From Planomicrobium okeanokoites (lineage in GTDB: Bacteria > Bacillota > Bacilli > Bacillales_A > Planococcaceae), in NCBI RefSeq assembly GCF_003428875.1, contig NZ_QQRS01000006.1:1-64000 (forward strand): a DNA stretch of 64,000 nt. Direction: 5' to 3'. A program made the translations under genes and the position numbers. The notes beneath the pieces were generated by a model. The model saw nothing but the letters and a program-made list of their open reading frames with translations. It did not search any database and was not told the origin of the DNA. This document shows, piece after piece, positions 29,027 through 38,188 of the stretch (position 1 is the first letter of the stretch; the number at the start of each line of letters is the position of its first letter).

Positions 29027-29057
29027 GAAAATACCTCCTATTTGTATTCAAAAAAAT

Positions 29058-29085
29058 AAGGGGTGGGGTAAATTCCCCACCCCTT
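29058..29085 (-). terminator. gapA-pgk intercistronic hairpin (partial terminator)
   Basis: Perfect 11-bp stem AAGGGGTGGGG / CCCCACCCCTT with a 6-nt loop, followed on the minus strand by ATTTTTTTG. It lies inside the operon, so it probably attenuates read-through or protects the 3' end of a cggR-gapA transcript. Confidence 0.8.
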
Positions 29086-29137
29086 TTACCCTCTTTTATT
29101 ATAGAGGTTCATTGGTAATTAAGCTATGATTTTGGGA

Positions 29138-30145
29138 TTACAGCCCTTTGTTGTACATATATACAGCCAAGTCTACACAGCGTGCAGAATAGCCTGATTC
29201 GTTGTCGTACCATGCAAGGACTTTGACCATGTTTCCGCCAAGTGCCATTGTAGACAATCCGTCAACTGTTGCTGAAGCTGTGTTGCCGTTATAATCACGA
29301 GACACAAGTGGAAGTTCGCTGTATGCCAGGTAGCCTTTAAGCTCGTTTTCAGTCGCTTCTTTAAGCGCTTGGTTCACTTCTTCAACAGAAACATCTTTAT
29401 CAAGTTCAGCTACCAGGTCGATTAGTGAAACGTTAGGTGTTGGTACACGGATTGCCATGCCATCGATTTTGCCTTCAAGTTCCGGCAGGACTTTTGCAAC
29501 TGATTTCGCTGCGCCAGTTGTCGTTGGGATCATCGACTCTGCTGCTGCACGCGCACGACGGTAGTCGGAGTGTGGTGCATCAAGCAAAGCTTGGTCGTTT
29601 GTGTATGAGTGGATTGTCGTCATCATGGCTTTCTTGATGCCGAATTTATCGTTAAGGACTTTAGAAATTCCAGACAAACCGTTTGTAGTGCACGATGCAT
29701 TTGAAACGACATGGTGCTCTTCCGGGTTATAAGAATCTTCGTTGACGCCCATAACAAGCATCTTCATACCATTTTTGCCAGGTGCTGAAAGGATGACTTT
29801 CTTAGCGCCTGCTTCAATGTGTTTCGAAGCTTTTTCTTCTGTCGTGAAGATCCCTGTAGATTCAAGAACGATATCGATTGCAAGATCTTTCCAAGGCAAT
29901 TGCGCTGGATCTTTTTCAGAGAAAACTTTGATTTCTTTGCCGTTTACGACAATGTTTTCGCCGCTTGCAGAAACTTCTGCATCCAGGGTGCCGTGGATTG
30001 AGTCGTATTTCAATAGATGTGCAAGCATCGCTGCATCTGTCAGATCGTTTACTGCCACTACTTCCACTTCAGGGTTTGCCAATGCTTCACGGAATACTAT
30101 ACGTCCAATGCGGCCAAAGCCGTTAATCGCCATTTTTAAAGTCAT
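29138..30145 (-). CDS. gapA: Glyceraldehyde-3-phosphate dehydrogenase, NAD-type (GapA)
   Basis: 335 aa glycolytic dehydrogenase. NAD motif NGFGRIGR (8-15), Asp34 in AVNDLTD (NAD preference), catalytic Cys152 in SNASCTTNG and His179 in TTIHSYTNDQ. The segment after the catalytic Cys reads CTTNGLSGISKVL instead of the near-universal CTTNCLAPxxKVL, so the conserved second Cys is Gly156; see findings. It starts 1 nt after the cggR stop, with its GGAGG inside cggR. Position behind cggR identifies it as the glycolytic GapA rather than gluconeogenic GapB. Confidence 0.95.
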   Translation of the reverse strand: MTLKMAINGFGRIGRIVFREALANPEVEVVAVNDLTDAAMLAHLLKYDSIHGTLDAEVSASGENIVVNGKEIKVFSEKDPAQLPWKDLAIDIVLESTGIFTTEEKASKHIEAGAKKVILSAPGKNGMKMLVMGVNEDSYNPEEHHVVSNASCTTNGLSGISKVLNDKFGIKKAMMTTIHSYTNDQALLDAPHSDYRRARAAAESMIPTTTGAAKSVAKVLPELEGKIDGMAIRVPTPNVSLIDLVAELDKDVSVEEVNQALKEATENELKGYLAYSELPLVSRDYNGNTASATVDGLSTMALGGNMVKVLAWYDNESGYSARCVDLAVYMYNKGL

Positions 30146-30146
30146 A

Positions 30147-31190
30147 TCAATTTCCTCCTAGGTTTTCTATAAGATTATTAATTTCTGTCGCAGCACCTTC
30201 ATCAGTTACAAGCACTGATCGTTCAGGTGCATTTTTGAAATAAGAAAGTATCGCTTTCGCTTTCGAGTGCCCGCCAGCTACTGCAATGATCACAGGAGCT
30301 TTATGCACTTGTTCCAATTGGATTCCCGCTGAACGGATGCGGTAAACAACATTGCCTTCTGCATCGAAATAATAGCCAAATGCTTCACTGACGGCACCGC
30401 CTTCAGTTATCATCTGAACTTCTTCTTCGGTTGACTGACGCCTTAAAGCCATCTCTTCGGCATTGCCGATTCCATGCACAACCAGATCCGTCTGTTCATA
30501 AAGGTCCATCATCTCCTTGATGAGCGGCTCTTTCATCATCATCGCATATGCTTCTTCGCTGAGGTGATCGGGCAAATACAGGGTTTTAAATGAACCGCCG
30601 GTTTTTTCAGCAAAAGCGGATGCAATAGTATTCGCCTGATGCAGAACATCTTCTCCCAGTCCACCGCGTGCCGCAATGAATTGCAAAGAGGGATAAGCTT
30701 TATCGCCTTTCAGTTCTTTGGCGATTGCCGCCATCGTACTGCCCCCGGTTACGGCAACTTTGGTTTCACCGATGAAATTCGCTTCAAGAAGACGTGCAGC
30801 CTCTTTACCGATCTGATGTTTAACAGTCACTGCTTTATCAGAATCCAAAGGAACTACGATGACATCCGAAATTCCCAAATGCTTTTTCAATCTGTCTGCC
30901 AGATCCGCGATCCCTGTCAGCTTCTGCATAAAGGATTTCAAGGAATCGAGGACTTCCTCTCCTTGCCTGGTGATCACCATGCCGGCGGATTTCATCTCGA
31001 TCAATTGCTGTTCGCGCAGCAGATCCGTTTCTTTTCGGATATCGCGTTCCGTCATTCCGGAAAATTCACTCAAGGTTCTCCTGCCAATCGGCTGTTCCTG
31101 ATTGATGGTCTGCAGGATCTGATAACGTTTTTTCAGGAGCACGGACATTTCCGGCAACAGTTTATTCTGTGCTGAAGATAAAGCATCCAT
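30147..31190 (-). CDS. cggR: Central glycolytic genes regulator CggR
   Basis: 347 aa SorC/DeoR-type repressor. The N-terminal winged helix (about 20-85, GRRTLSEFSGMTERDIRKETDLLREQQLIEM) binds DNA. The C-terminal sugar-binding domain (about 90-340) senses fructose-1,6-bisphosphate, which releases the operator. It is the first gene of cggR-gapA-pgk-tpiA-gpmI-eno and autoregulates through the operator just upstream. GGAGTG precedes the ATG. Confidence 0.96.
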   Translation of the reverse strand: MDALSSAQNKLLPEMSVLLKKRYQILQTINQEQPIGRRTLSEFSGMTERDIRKETDLLREQQLIEMKSAGMVITRQGEEVLDSLKSFMQKLTGIADLADRLKKHLGISDVIVVPLDSDKAVTVKHQIGKEAARLLEANFIGETKVAVTGGSTMAAIAKELKGDKAYPSLQFIAARGGLGEDVLHQANTIASAFAEKTGGSFKTLYLPDHLSEEAYAMMMKEPLIKEMMDLYEQTDLVVHGIGNAEEMALRRQSTEEEVQMITEGGAVSEAFGYYFDAEGNVVYRIRSAGIQLEQVHKAPVIIAVAGGHSKAKAILSYFKNAPERSVLVTDEGAATEINNLIENLGGN

Positions 31191-31207
31191 AGATTCACTC
31201 CATTCCA

Positions 31208-31246
31208 GCTGGACGAAATTTATCCCGCTAGGTAATTTTCTGTCCC
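31208..31246 (-). promoter_or_regulatory. CggR operator
   Basis: The minus strand has two related half-sites, GGGACAGAAAATTACC and AGCGGGATAAATTTCGTCC, in the arrangement I recall for the B. subtilis CggR operator. They lie between the promoter and the cggR ribosome binding site, so bound repressor would block elongation. Confidence 0.85.
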
Positions 31247-31255
31247 ACTAAATTC

Positions 31256-31284
31256 ATTCTACCTAATAATAAATCTGAATGCAA
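31256..31284 (-). promoter_or_regulatory. Sigma-A promoter of the glycolytic operon
   Basis: TTGCAT (31279-31284) and TAGAAT (31256-31261) with a 17-nt spacer, immediately upstream of the CggR operator and downstream of the glutaredoxin-like gene. Confidence 0.8.
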
Positions 31285-31297
31285 CAAAAAAGAAGCG

Positions 31298-31528
31298 TCA
31301 GTAATCCAACGCTTCCAGAATTTCGGCATAACCGATATTGCCATATATCAATACTTCCCCATCTTGCTCCAGAACCGGAATCATCAGCATGTATTTTTCA
31401 TGCAGCCGGTCATCCTCTTCTATATTCACTTCTTTATACTCAAGCGGAAAATCTTCCTGCACCAGCTTGAGCATCAGTTTCGCCTCTTCGCAAAGAGGGC
31501 AATTCGGTCGGGTGTAAAGTGTCAGCAT
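31298..31528 (-). CDS. Glutaredoxin-family protein
   Basis: 76 aa small glutaredoxin/NrdH-like fold with Cys10-Pro-Leu-Cys13 (RPNCPLCEEAK) and a cis-Pro in LMIPVLEQDGE. Such genes commonly sit just upstream of cggR in Bacillales. Its stop is 14 nt from the -35 box of the glycolytic promoter. GAAAG-type Shine-Dalgarno before the ATG. The partner is unknown. Confidence 0.85.
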   Translation of the reverse strand: MLTLYTRPNCPLCEEAKLMLKLVQEDFPLEYKEVNIEEDDRLHEKYMLMIPVLEQDGEVLIYGNIGYAEILEALDY

Positions 31529-31573
31529 GATTGGCCTTCTTTCTTATTAGGATTACATATAGTTCGTAGTACT

Positions 31574-31975
31574 CGATATTTCGCTTCGGCGCTTTGGACT
31601 AAGCTCCCGCAATAAGCCGAGAAGAACACTCGTCTTATTGCTCCGCTCCGTCCTGAGCCGCGCCGGCGCTGGGATAGTTATTTTTGCTGAACAAGTATCT
31701 AAGATAGGGAGCAAAACAGCGCAGAAAACCATACTGCTCCTGCAGCGCTATGCGCTTCGTCGCACAGGTTTGCCCGAATGCTGTTCGGCCAAACCTTGCC
31801 TGCGGGACCAGCGAAGTGCTGAGATCCACTTGGAAGAAGTGGAACGAGTCCAAGTTAGCTAAGAGTTGGCCGTAGCCTGCAAGGCCGGCTCTTTGCGACG
31901 AAGCTAGCGCAGCGATGCAGGAGCACGGGTTTTTGCAAGCCCGCGGCAAGCAAGCTGTTTTGCGGAATATCGATT
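31574..31975 (+). repeat. Mosaic hairpin repeat, copy 5 (modules B then A)
   Basis: Begins CGATATTTCGCTTCGGCGC and ends GCTGTTTTGCGGAATATCG, so the full unit is bounded by CGATATT / AATATCG. Module B (about 31574-31700) has the ATAAGCCGAG / CTCGTCTTAT hairpin. Module A (31701-31975) has GGTTTGCCCGAA / TTCGGCCAAACC (31767-31796) and AGCTAGCGCAGCGATGCAGG. It fills the 510-bp gap between the glutaredoxin-like gene and tRNA-Arg, apart from the tRNA terminator. Confidence 0.88.
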
Positions 31976-31990
31976 ATTTAAGATTGTCTA

Positions 31991-32028
31991 TAAAAAAAAA
32001 CCGCTCCGCCATAAATGGCAAAGCGGGT
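31991..32028 (-). terminator. tRNA-Arg terminator
   Basis: An 11-bp stem with two G-U pairs (CCGCTTTGCCA / TGGCGGAGCGG) followed by T9 on the minus strand. Confidence 0.88.
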
Positions 32029-32038
32029 TGAGTCAATA

Positions 32039-32110
32039 TGCCCTCGGAGGGGATCGAACCCCCATTACAAGAATCGGAATCTTGGGTGTTATCCATTACA
32101 CTACGAGGGC
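32039..32110 (-). tRNA. tRNA-Arg (anticodon CCG)
   Basis: 72 nt including the discriminator. Acceptor stem GCCCTCG / CGAGGGC, T-loop GGTTCGATCC, anticodon stem CAAGA / TCTTG with loop TTCCGAT, giving anticodon CCG, which reads CGG. No CCA is encoded. It stands alone between repeat copy 5 and clpP, in the opposite direction to clpP. Confidence 0.95.
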
Positions 32111-32185
32111 GTTTCTATCTTAGCGACTTTACCAGTATACAAAATATGGCGGTATTTATCAAGTTGATATTTTCAATTCGTTAGA

Positions 32186-32216
32186 TTTGACCTTCATTGA
32201 CCAAGATGTGTATGAT
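32186..32216 (+). promoter_or_regulatory. clpP promoter with CtsR box
   Basis: On the minus strand, GGTCAATGAAGGTCAAA (32186-32202) is a tandem heptad matching the CtsR consensus. It overlaps a plus-strand promoter, TTGACC (32187-32192) with TATGAT (32211-32216) at an 18-nt spacing. CtsR is the heat-shock repressor of class III genes; its own gene is not in the window. Confidence 0.82.
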
Positions 32217-32278
32217 AATAATACAGCTGAAATGTATTTCAGTGCTGAATGTTATCACTTACACAAGGAGGATTTTCT

Positions 32279-32893
32279 ATGAATTTAATTCCAACAGTAA
32301 TTGAACAGACGAGCCGAGGCGAGCGCGCTTATGACATTTACTCGCGTTTGTTGAAAGACCGTGTCATCATGCTCGGCAGCGGCATCGACGATAACGTTGC
32401 CAACTCAATCGTTGCACAGCTTCTGTTCCTAGAAGCCGAAGATCCTGACAAAGATATTTCCATCTACATTAACAGCCCGGGCGGCAGCATTACAGCCGGT
32501 ATGGCTATCTACGATACGATGCAATTCATCCGTCCGGATGTTCAGACAATCTGCATCGGGATGGCAGCTTCAATGGGTGCTTTCCTTCTTGCAGCAGGTA
32601 CAAAAGGCAAACGATATGCGCTTCCGAATGCTGAAGTCATGATCCACCAGCCTCTTGGCGGTGCACAAGGCCAAGCTACCGAAATCGAGATTGCAGCAAA
32701 ACGGATCTTGTTCCTGCGTGAAAAATTGAATCAGATCCTGTCAGAACGCACTGGCCAACCGCTTGAAGTTATCTCGAAAGATACTGACCGCGATAACTTC
32801 ATGACCGCAGAACGCGCTCTTGAATACGGCTTGATCGATCAGATCATCACGCGCAGCAAATTGCCTGATGGCCATACAAAAGAAGATATCTAA
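32279..32893 (+). CDS. clpP: ATP-dependent Clp protease proteolytic subunit ClpP
   Basis: 204 aa serine peptidase forming the tetradecameric core of ClpXP/ClpCP. Catalytic triad Ser98 (GMAASMGA), His123 (MIHQPLGG) and Asp172 (DTDRDNF). Start ATG 32279 ([10 protein letters not shown]) with AAGGAGG; the frame is open ten codons upstream but without homology. It degrades misfolded and SsrA-tagged proteins, linking it to the tmRNA system in this window. Confidence 0.97.
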   Translation: MNLIPTVIEQTSRGERAYDIYSRLLKDRVIMLGSGIDDNVANSIVAQLLFLEAEDPDKDISIYINSPGGSITAGMAIYDTMQFIRPDVQTICIGMAASMGAFLLAAGTKGKRYALPNAEVMIHQPLGGAQGQATEIEIAAKRILFLREKLNQILSERTGQPLEVISKDTDRDNFMTAERALEYGLIDQIITRSKLPDGHTKEDI

Positions 32894-32903
32894 TCTTAAA
32901 GTT

Positions 32904-32935
32904 AAAACCCCGCAGCATTGAGCTGCGGGGTTTTC
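32904..32935. terminator. Bidirectional clpP/crh terminator
   Basis: AAAACCCCGCAGC / GCTGCGGGGTTTT perfect stem between the convergent clpP and crh genes, with a T-run on both strands. Confidence 0.92.
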
Positions 32936-33193
32936 TTATGCTTCTTTTTCGATCAGCGCGGCCAGTGCTTCAACCGCGGACTCTTCATCAGAGCCATCCG
33001 CTGAAATCGTTACAGCGGTCCCTTTACTGATTGCCAGACTCATGATGCCCATAATACTTTTTGCATTTACTTTCTTTTCCTCTTTTTCAAGGTAGACATC
33101 TGAATTATATCTATTTGCTTCCTGAACAAATAACGCTGCCTGTCTTGCTTGTAAACCTGATTTCAATTGAACATTCACTTGTTTCTCAACCAT
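32936..33193 (-). CDS. crh: HPr-like catabolite repression protein Crh
   Basis: 85 aa HPr fold. Position 15 is Gln (LQARQAA) instead of the PTS His, so it cannot carry phosphate for sugar transport. Ser46 (NAKSIMGIM) is retained for phosphorylation by HprK. Crh-Ser46-P acts as a CcpA co-repressor. It is the last gene of the yvcI-rapZ-yvcK-whiA-crh cluster. The kinase gene hprK lies about 17 kb away in this window. Confidence 0.95.
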   Translation of the reverse strand: MVEKQVNVQLKSGLQARQAALFVQEANRYNSDVYLEKEEKKVNAKSIMGIMSLAISKGTAVTISADGSDEESAVEALAALIEKEA

Positions 33194-33268
33194 GCATATC
33201 CTCCTCAGAAAATTGACTGTACTGCTGGAAAAATGTCTCTATTTCTTTATATGAAAGAACCGCGGCAG

Positions 33269-34219
33269 TTAACCGCCGATCGTTTCGCCTTTTCTCAATG
33301 ATTCAGCGATTTCGTCAATCTTCCGAAGACGGTGATTGACACCGGATTTGCTGACTTTACCGGTTGAAACCATTTCACCGAGCTCCTTCAGTGTAACATC
33401 CTGATACTCAACACGCAGCCTGGCTATTTCACGCAGGCGGTCGGGCAGCTGTTCCACGCCGATGACTGAATCGATAAAGCGGATATTTTCCACTTGGCGA
33501 AGTGCCGCATCGATGGTTTTATTCAGATTGGCGGTTTCGCAATTGACCAGTCTGTTGACGCTGTTCCGCATGTCCCTGATAATCCGAACATCTTCGAATT
33601 TCAATAAAGCTGAGTGCGCTCCGGCGATGCTAAGAAAGTCAGAAATTTTTTCAGCTTCTTTCAAATAGGTGACAAAGCCCTTTTTCCGGTCGATGGTCTT
33701 GCTGTTCAGATGGAAAAAGTTCATCAATTCTGTAAGGGAGTCCGCATGATCCCGATCCGATGAATAGATTTCAAGATGATAAGAGGATGTTTCCGGATTA
33801 TTGACAGAACCTCCAGCTAAAAAAGCTCCGCGCAGATATGCCCGTTTACAGCAATTCTTCTCGATCAGCTTCTTATCAATTTCCTGCTGGGATTGAAAGC
33901 CTTCCGTGATGATCAATAAATCTTCGAGAATATGTTTGGAGCCGTCCCGAATCCGGCAAATATAAACGTTGTTCTTTTTTAAACGCATCTTTTTCCGCAC
34001 CAGCAATTCCACTGGATATGGTGTATAGAAGCGTTTCAATAATGTGTAGATCCGGCGGGCAATCGCTGCGTTCTCTGTCTGTATGTCTACGCTTAATTGC
34101 CTGCTTGAGAAAGACAGCGTGCCATTCATCCGGATCAATGCCGATAATTCAGCCTTGCCACAGCATTCATCCACTTCAATTTGCGTCATTTCTTTTTTTG
34201 TTTCCGAAGCGAACGACAA
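33269..34219 (-). CDS. whiA: DNA-binding protein WhiA
   Basis: 316 aa. The N-terminal LAGLIDADG-like domain (about 20-190) has lost nuclease residues. The C-terminal helix-turn-helix (about 235-310) reads [29 protein letters not shown]. In Firmicutes it affects cell division and chromosome segregation; in Streptomyces it controls sporulation. The start is TTG 34219 ([11 protein letters not shown]), supported by homologues and GGAGGGG. The order rapZ-yvcK-whiA-crh is conserved. Confidence 0.95.
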   Translation of the reverse strand: MSFASETKKEMTQIEVDECCGKAELSALIRMNGTLSFSSRQLSVDIQTENAAIARRIYTLLKRFYTPYPVELLVRKKMRLKKNNVYICRIRDGSKHILEDLLIITEGFQSQQEIDKKLIEKNCCKRAYLRGAFLAGGSVNNPETSSYHLEIYSSDRDHADSLTELMNFFHLNSKTIDRKKGFVTYLKEAEKISDFLSIAGAHSALLKFEDVRIIRDMRNSVNRLVNCETANLNKTIDAALRQVENIRFIDSVIGVEQLPDRLREIARLRVEYQDVTLKELGEMVSTGKVSKSGVNHRLRKIDEIAESLRKGETIGG

Positions 34220-34242
34220 ATCATTCCCCTCCTTTCAACACT

Positions 34243-35238
34243 TTAAAAAAACCGAAGTTTCGTATCCTCTTTCATTTGGCCTCCAGCATAGTGGAAGAGC
34301 CATTCCGCCACTTTTCTTGGTTCATGGCGCACCGCATTCTCAAAAATATTGGCGATGTCTTCCCGGTGAATTTCCAGACCGAATTCTGACAGCCGGTCTT
34401 CATCGTAAGCCACCGGCCTTGCCCGTTCCTGCTCATATAGCTGAACTACATTAGACGGCATTTCCGCTTTGTCCAGGAGCACCGCATCCAAAAAAGGCTC
34501 CCCGACATGGTCATACAATGCCTGAATGTGATCGGATGCTGAGTACATATACGTCTCGCCAGCCTGTGTCATCAGATTGCAAATGTAAATTTTCTTGCCC
34601 TCCGCTGCCAGCAGCTCTTTCTTTATATCTTTAACCAATAAATTCGGAAGAATGCTCGTATAAAGCGAGCCCGGACCAATAACGATAATATCCGCCTGGC
34701 GGATAGCGGTTATGGTATCGGGCAACGTCTTGACATCGACCGGTTCGATGAAGACACGTTTAATCGGCTGTAAATAAGCAGGAATCTTTGATTCTCCGCT
34801 GACGATCGTCCCATCTTCGAATTCCGCATTTAACGTGACAATTTGATTTGCAGCCGGTATGACTGTGCCATTGACACTTAACACACGGCTCATTTCTCTT
34901 ACCGCATGTGAAAAATCACCCGTTAAATCCGTCAATGCTGCCAGCATCAGATTTCCGAGTGAATGGCCGCCGAGGTCGATCGATTTACTGAAACGGTATT
35001 GGAACATCTCCGCTACTAATGGTTCTGCATCGGACAACGCAGCCATGACATTCCGTATATCCCCTGGCGGTGGAATATTAAGATCGTTGCGGAGTCTGCC
35101 TGAACTGCCTCCATCATCTGCGACCGTGACAATCGCAGTCAAATCCAACGGAAGCTTTTTCAGCCCCCGCAGCAATGTGGATAATCCGGTCCCCCCGCCG
35201 ATAATGACCAGTTTTTTACGTTGGGTTTCCTTTTCCAT
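34243..35238 (-). CDS. yvcK: Gluconeogenesis factor YvcK
   Basis: 331 aa CofD-like Rossmann protein. Conserved: VIIGGGTGLSTLLRGLK (about 10-26), DDGGSSGRLR and GNLMLAALT. In B. subtilis it binds UDP-N-acetylglucosamine and is needed for cell wall homeostasis on gluconeogenic carbon sources. Start ATG 35238 (MEKETQRKK), 4 nt after the rapZ stop with AAAGG upstream; longer in-frame starts lie within rapZ. Confidence 0.94.
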   Translation of the reverse strand: MEKETQRKKLVIIGGGTGLSTLLRGLKKLPLDLTAIVTVADDGGSSGRLRNDLNIPPPGDIRNVMAALSDAEPLVAEMFQYRFSKSIDLGGHSLGNLMLAALTDLTGDFSHAVREMSRVLSVNGTVIPAANQIVTLNAEFEDGTIVSGESKIPAYLQPIKRVFIEPVDVKTLPDTITAIRQADIIVIGPGSLYTSILPNLLVKDIKKELLAAEGKKIYICNLMTQAGETYMYSASDHIQALYDHVGEPFLDAVLLDKAEMPSNVVQLYEQERARPVAYDEDRLSEFGLEIHREDIANIFENAVRHEPRKVAEWLFHYAGGQMKEDTKLRFF

Positions 35239-35242
35239 GCAC

Positions 35243-36124
35243 TCAGACCTTTCTCGTTTTGACATCACGATGCGTAATAATGGTTTTATTTTTTTCACCA
35301 AAAAGTTTTCCATAATACTCCGCTAAGGTGACTGAACGATGCTGGCCGCCGGTACATCCGAACGCGATGACGAGTTGCGCCTTGCCTTCGTTTTTATACC
35401 GGGGAATCATAAATTGAAGAAGGTCGGTTAATTTTTCGATGAGCATCTGTGTTTCATTCCATTGGAGGACATAGCTTGAGACCGGTTCATCAAGTCCCGA
35501 TAACGGTTTTAAGTCTTCTATATAATATGGATTCGGCAGGAATCGGACATCGAAAACCAGATCGGCATCAATCGGGATCCCGTGTTTAAATCCGAATGAA
35601 ATGACGTTCACCGTAAAGACGTTGCTTGTGTGGGTGGAGAAGTCGGTTATGATTCTTTCTTTAAGTTCACGGGGACTCATCTGGGAAGTGTTGTAGATAT
35701 ATTTTGCACGGCCTTGAAGGTCATTCAGCATATCGCGTTCCTTCTTGATGCCTCCAAGAACCAGTCCACCAGGTGATAAAGGATGTGAACGGCGCGTCTC
35801 CTTGTAGCGGCTGACCAGTGTTTGATTGTCTGCATCCAAAAACAGAATCGTTACAGATACTTTCGGTTCTTTTGACAGATTATCGATGGCGTCGACGAGG
35901 CTGTCGAAAAAGTCGCCTCCCCGCAAATCCATTACAGCTGCAACCCGCTTCATCGATTTCCCCGAATCGCGCATCAATTTGATGAATGTCAGCAGCAAAG
36001 CCGGCGGAAGATTATCAATGGTGAAAAAGCCGAGATCTTCGAAGCTTTGGATGGCTACCGTCTTACCGGCACCAGACATTCCGGTGATGACGATCAATTC
36101 TGTTTCTTCTGTTTTATTGTCCAT
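35243..36124 (-). CDS. rapZ: RNase adapter / nucleotide-binding protein RapZ (YvcJ)
   Basis: 293 aa. Walker A GMSGAGKT at 15-22 and the C-terminal domain with [17 protein letters not shown]. Hydrolyses ATP/GTP; the B. subtilis YvcJ homologue is tied to competence, and E. coli RapZ adapts RNase E to a small RNA. Its target in this organism is unknown. Its start overlaps the upstream Nudix gene by 11 nt. Confidence 0.94.
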   Translation of the reverse strand: MDNKTEETELIVITGMSGAGKTVAIQSFEDLGFFTIDNLPPALLLTFIKLMRDSGKSMKRVAAVMDLRGGDFFDSLVDAIDNLSKEPKVSVTILFLDADNQTLVSRYKETRRSHPLSPGGLVLGGIKKERDMLNDLQGRAKYIYNTSQMSPRELKERIITDFSTHTSNVFTVNVISFGFKHGIPIDADLVFDVRFLPNPYYIEDLKPLSGLDEPVSSYVLQWNETQMLIEKLTDLLQFMIPRYKNEGKAQLVIAFGCTGGQHRSVTLAEYYGKLFGEKNKTIITHRDVKTRKV

Positions 36125-36638
36125 ATTGGCGGTTCACCTCTTCTGTTGAAGTTTGTATCATTTCTTTCAGCAGTTCGAATTCCATCGTATAATGGAAGGT
36201 TCCATATTGGACACCCGGCTTGCTTACGGCGAACATCAAATTGGTACGGTCGCCTTCTGCCATCGGCAATGTCGCCAGGCTTTCAATCGGATGCCATTCC
36301 AGTATACCTTCTCTTGTTTCAACAAAAGGGGTTCCATTCAAATCATGGGCGACAAATGTAAAGAGCATCCATTCATCGACCACTTCGCCTTCATCTTCAA
36401 TCATCATGGTGTAAATCCCTTTGACATGGGTGTCCAAAGGTTCTGCGTTCGTTTCTTCTTTAAATTCACGGATTGCCGCTTCATACACGGACTCCCCGGC
36501 TTCCATCTTTCCGCCGGGTGCAACGTACCAACCGCGTCGGGGTTTTTTCAATAACAGGACCTTGCCATTTTTAATAACTAATAAATTTGCGATTCGCTGC
36601 ACACTCGACACTCCGTATCTATTATAAACTTTCTCCAT
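36114..36638 (-). CDS. yvcI: Nudix hydrolase, YvcI-like
   Basis: 174 aa. The Nudix box [24 protein letters not shown] covers about 42-65 with all metal-binding Glu residues. In the B. subtilis cluster yvcI-yvcJ-yvcK the same gene order occurs. The nucleotide substrate is not determined; an 8-oxo-dGTP-like hydrolase is one possibility. Start ATG 36638 (MEKVYNRYG). Confidence 0.9.
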   Translation of the reverse strand: MEKVYNRYGVSSVQRIANLLVIKNGKVLLLKKPRRGWYVAPGGKMEAGESVYEAAIREFKEETNAEPLDTHVKGIYTMMIEDEGEVVDEWMLFTFVAHDLNGTPFVETREGILEWHPIESLATLPMAEGDRTNLMFAVSKPGVQYGTFHYTMEFELLKEMIQTSTEEVNRQYGQ

Positions 36639-36727
36639 TATACAACTTTCCTGGCGTGTCATGCAAAAAAAGAAAAGGAATACTAAACAGTCTGCGGAAA
36701 AACTATCAGCTTTTTAAATCGTTTCAC

Positions 36728-36775
36728 TCTAGTCGGAAGTGTTCCGCGGAAAGCTGCCTGACGCTTCATCTTAGT
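36728..36775 (+). repeat. Degenerate fragment of GC-rich hairpin repeat
   Basis: CTCTAGTCGGAAGTGTTCCG and the following CGGAAAGCTGCCTGACGCTTCATC resemble the left part of the full repeat at 62411-62530 (CTCTAGGTGGACGCTTTCCG ...), with several substitutions and the right part missing. Confidence 0.55.
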
Positions 36776-36823
36776 TCTGTGTAGAATTACTGTTTCAACT
36801 TCTTTCTTAATTCAGATTTAAAA

Positions 36824-36994
36824 GGATATTCCTTATAGAGAGTGATATGAGATATGGAGCAAAACAGCGAAGACGCCCAGGTATGCAGGCGAATGCCGAC
36901 GAAGTGCTGAGATCCACTCGGGCGAAGGATACTGAGCACGAGTTAGCTCAGTGCAAGCCACCAGGCAAGCGGAGCTGTTTTGCGGAATATCGGT
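36824..36994 (+). repeat. Mosaic hairpin repeat, copy 6 (module A)
   Basis: The core is GAGATATGGAGCAAAACAGC to GCTGTTTTGCGGAATATCGG (36849-36994), with an outer edge at GGATATTCC (36824). The interior has GAAGTGCTGAGATCCACTCG and the small hairpin CTGAGC / GCTCAG, but not the central hairpin. It lies in the 528-bp gap between trxB and yvcI, with a degenerate GC-rich repeat fragment on one side and the trxB terminator on the other. Confidence 0.83.
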
Positions 36995-37038
36995 TGCTAT
37001 AGATTGTTAGTTCATTTTTAATATGCACACAAAAAAAA

Positions 37039-37074
37039 GAGGCCGCTTCCCGATGATTCGGAAAACAGCCTTTC
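37039..37074 (-). terminator. trxB terminator
   Basis: Imperfect stem (GAAAGGCTGTTTTCCGA with TCGGGAAGCGGCCTC) followed by T8 on the minus strand. Confidence 0.7.
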
Positions 37075-37166
37075 AAAACTTCTATAAAAAGGGGGTCAAT
37101 TTACTATTCTTACTATACCTCTTATACATGTCAAATGTATTACAGCTACATTAAGAAAGGATTAAA

Positions 37167-38132
<966 letters not shown>

Positions 38133-38188
38133 CTAACATTCAATAGCTAAATCGTATAAGATTCCGCCAGTTGCATCAACTTTTATGC

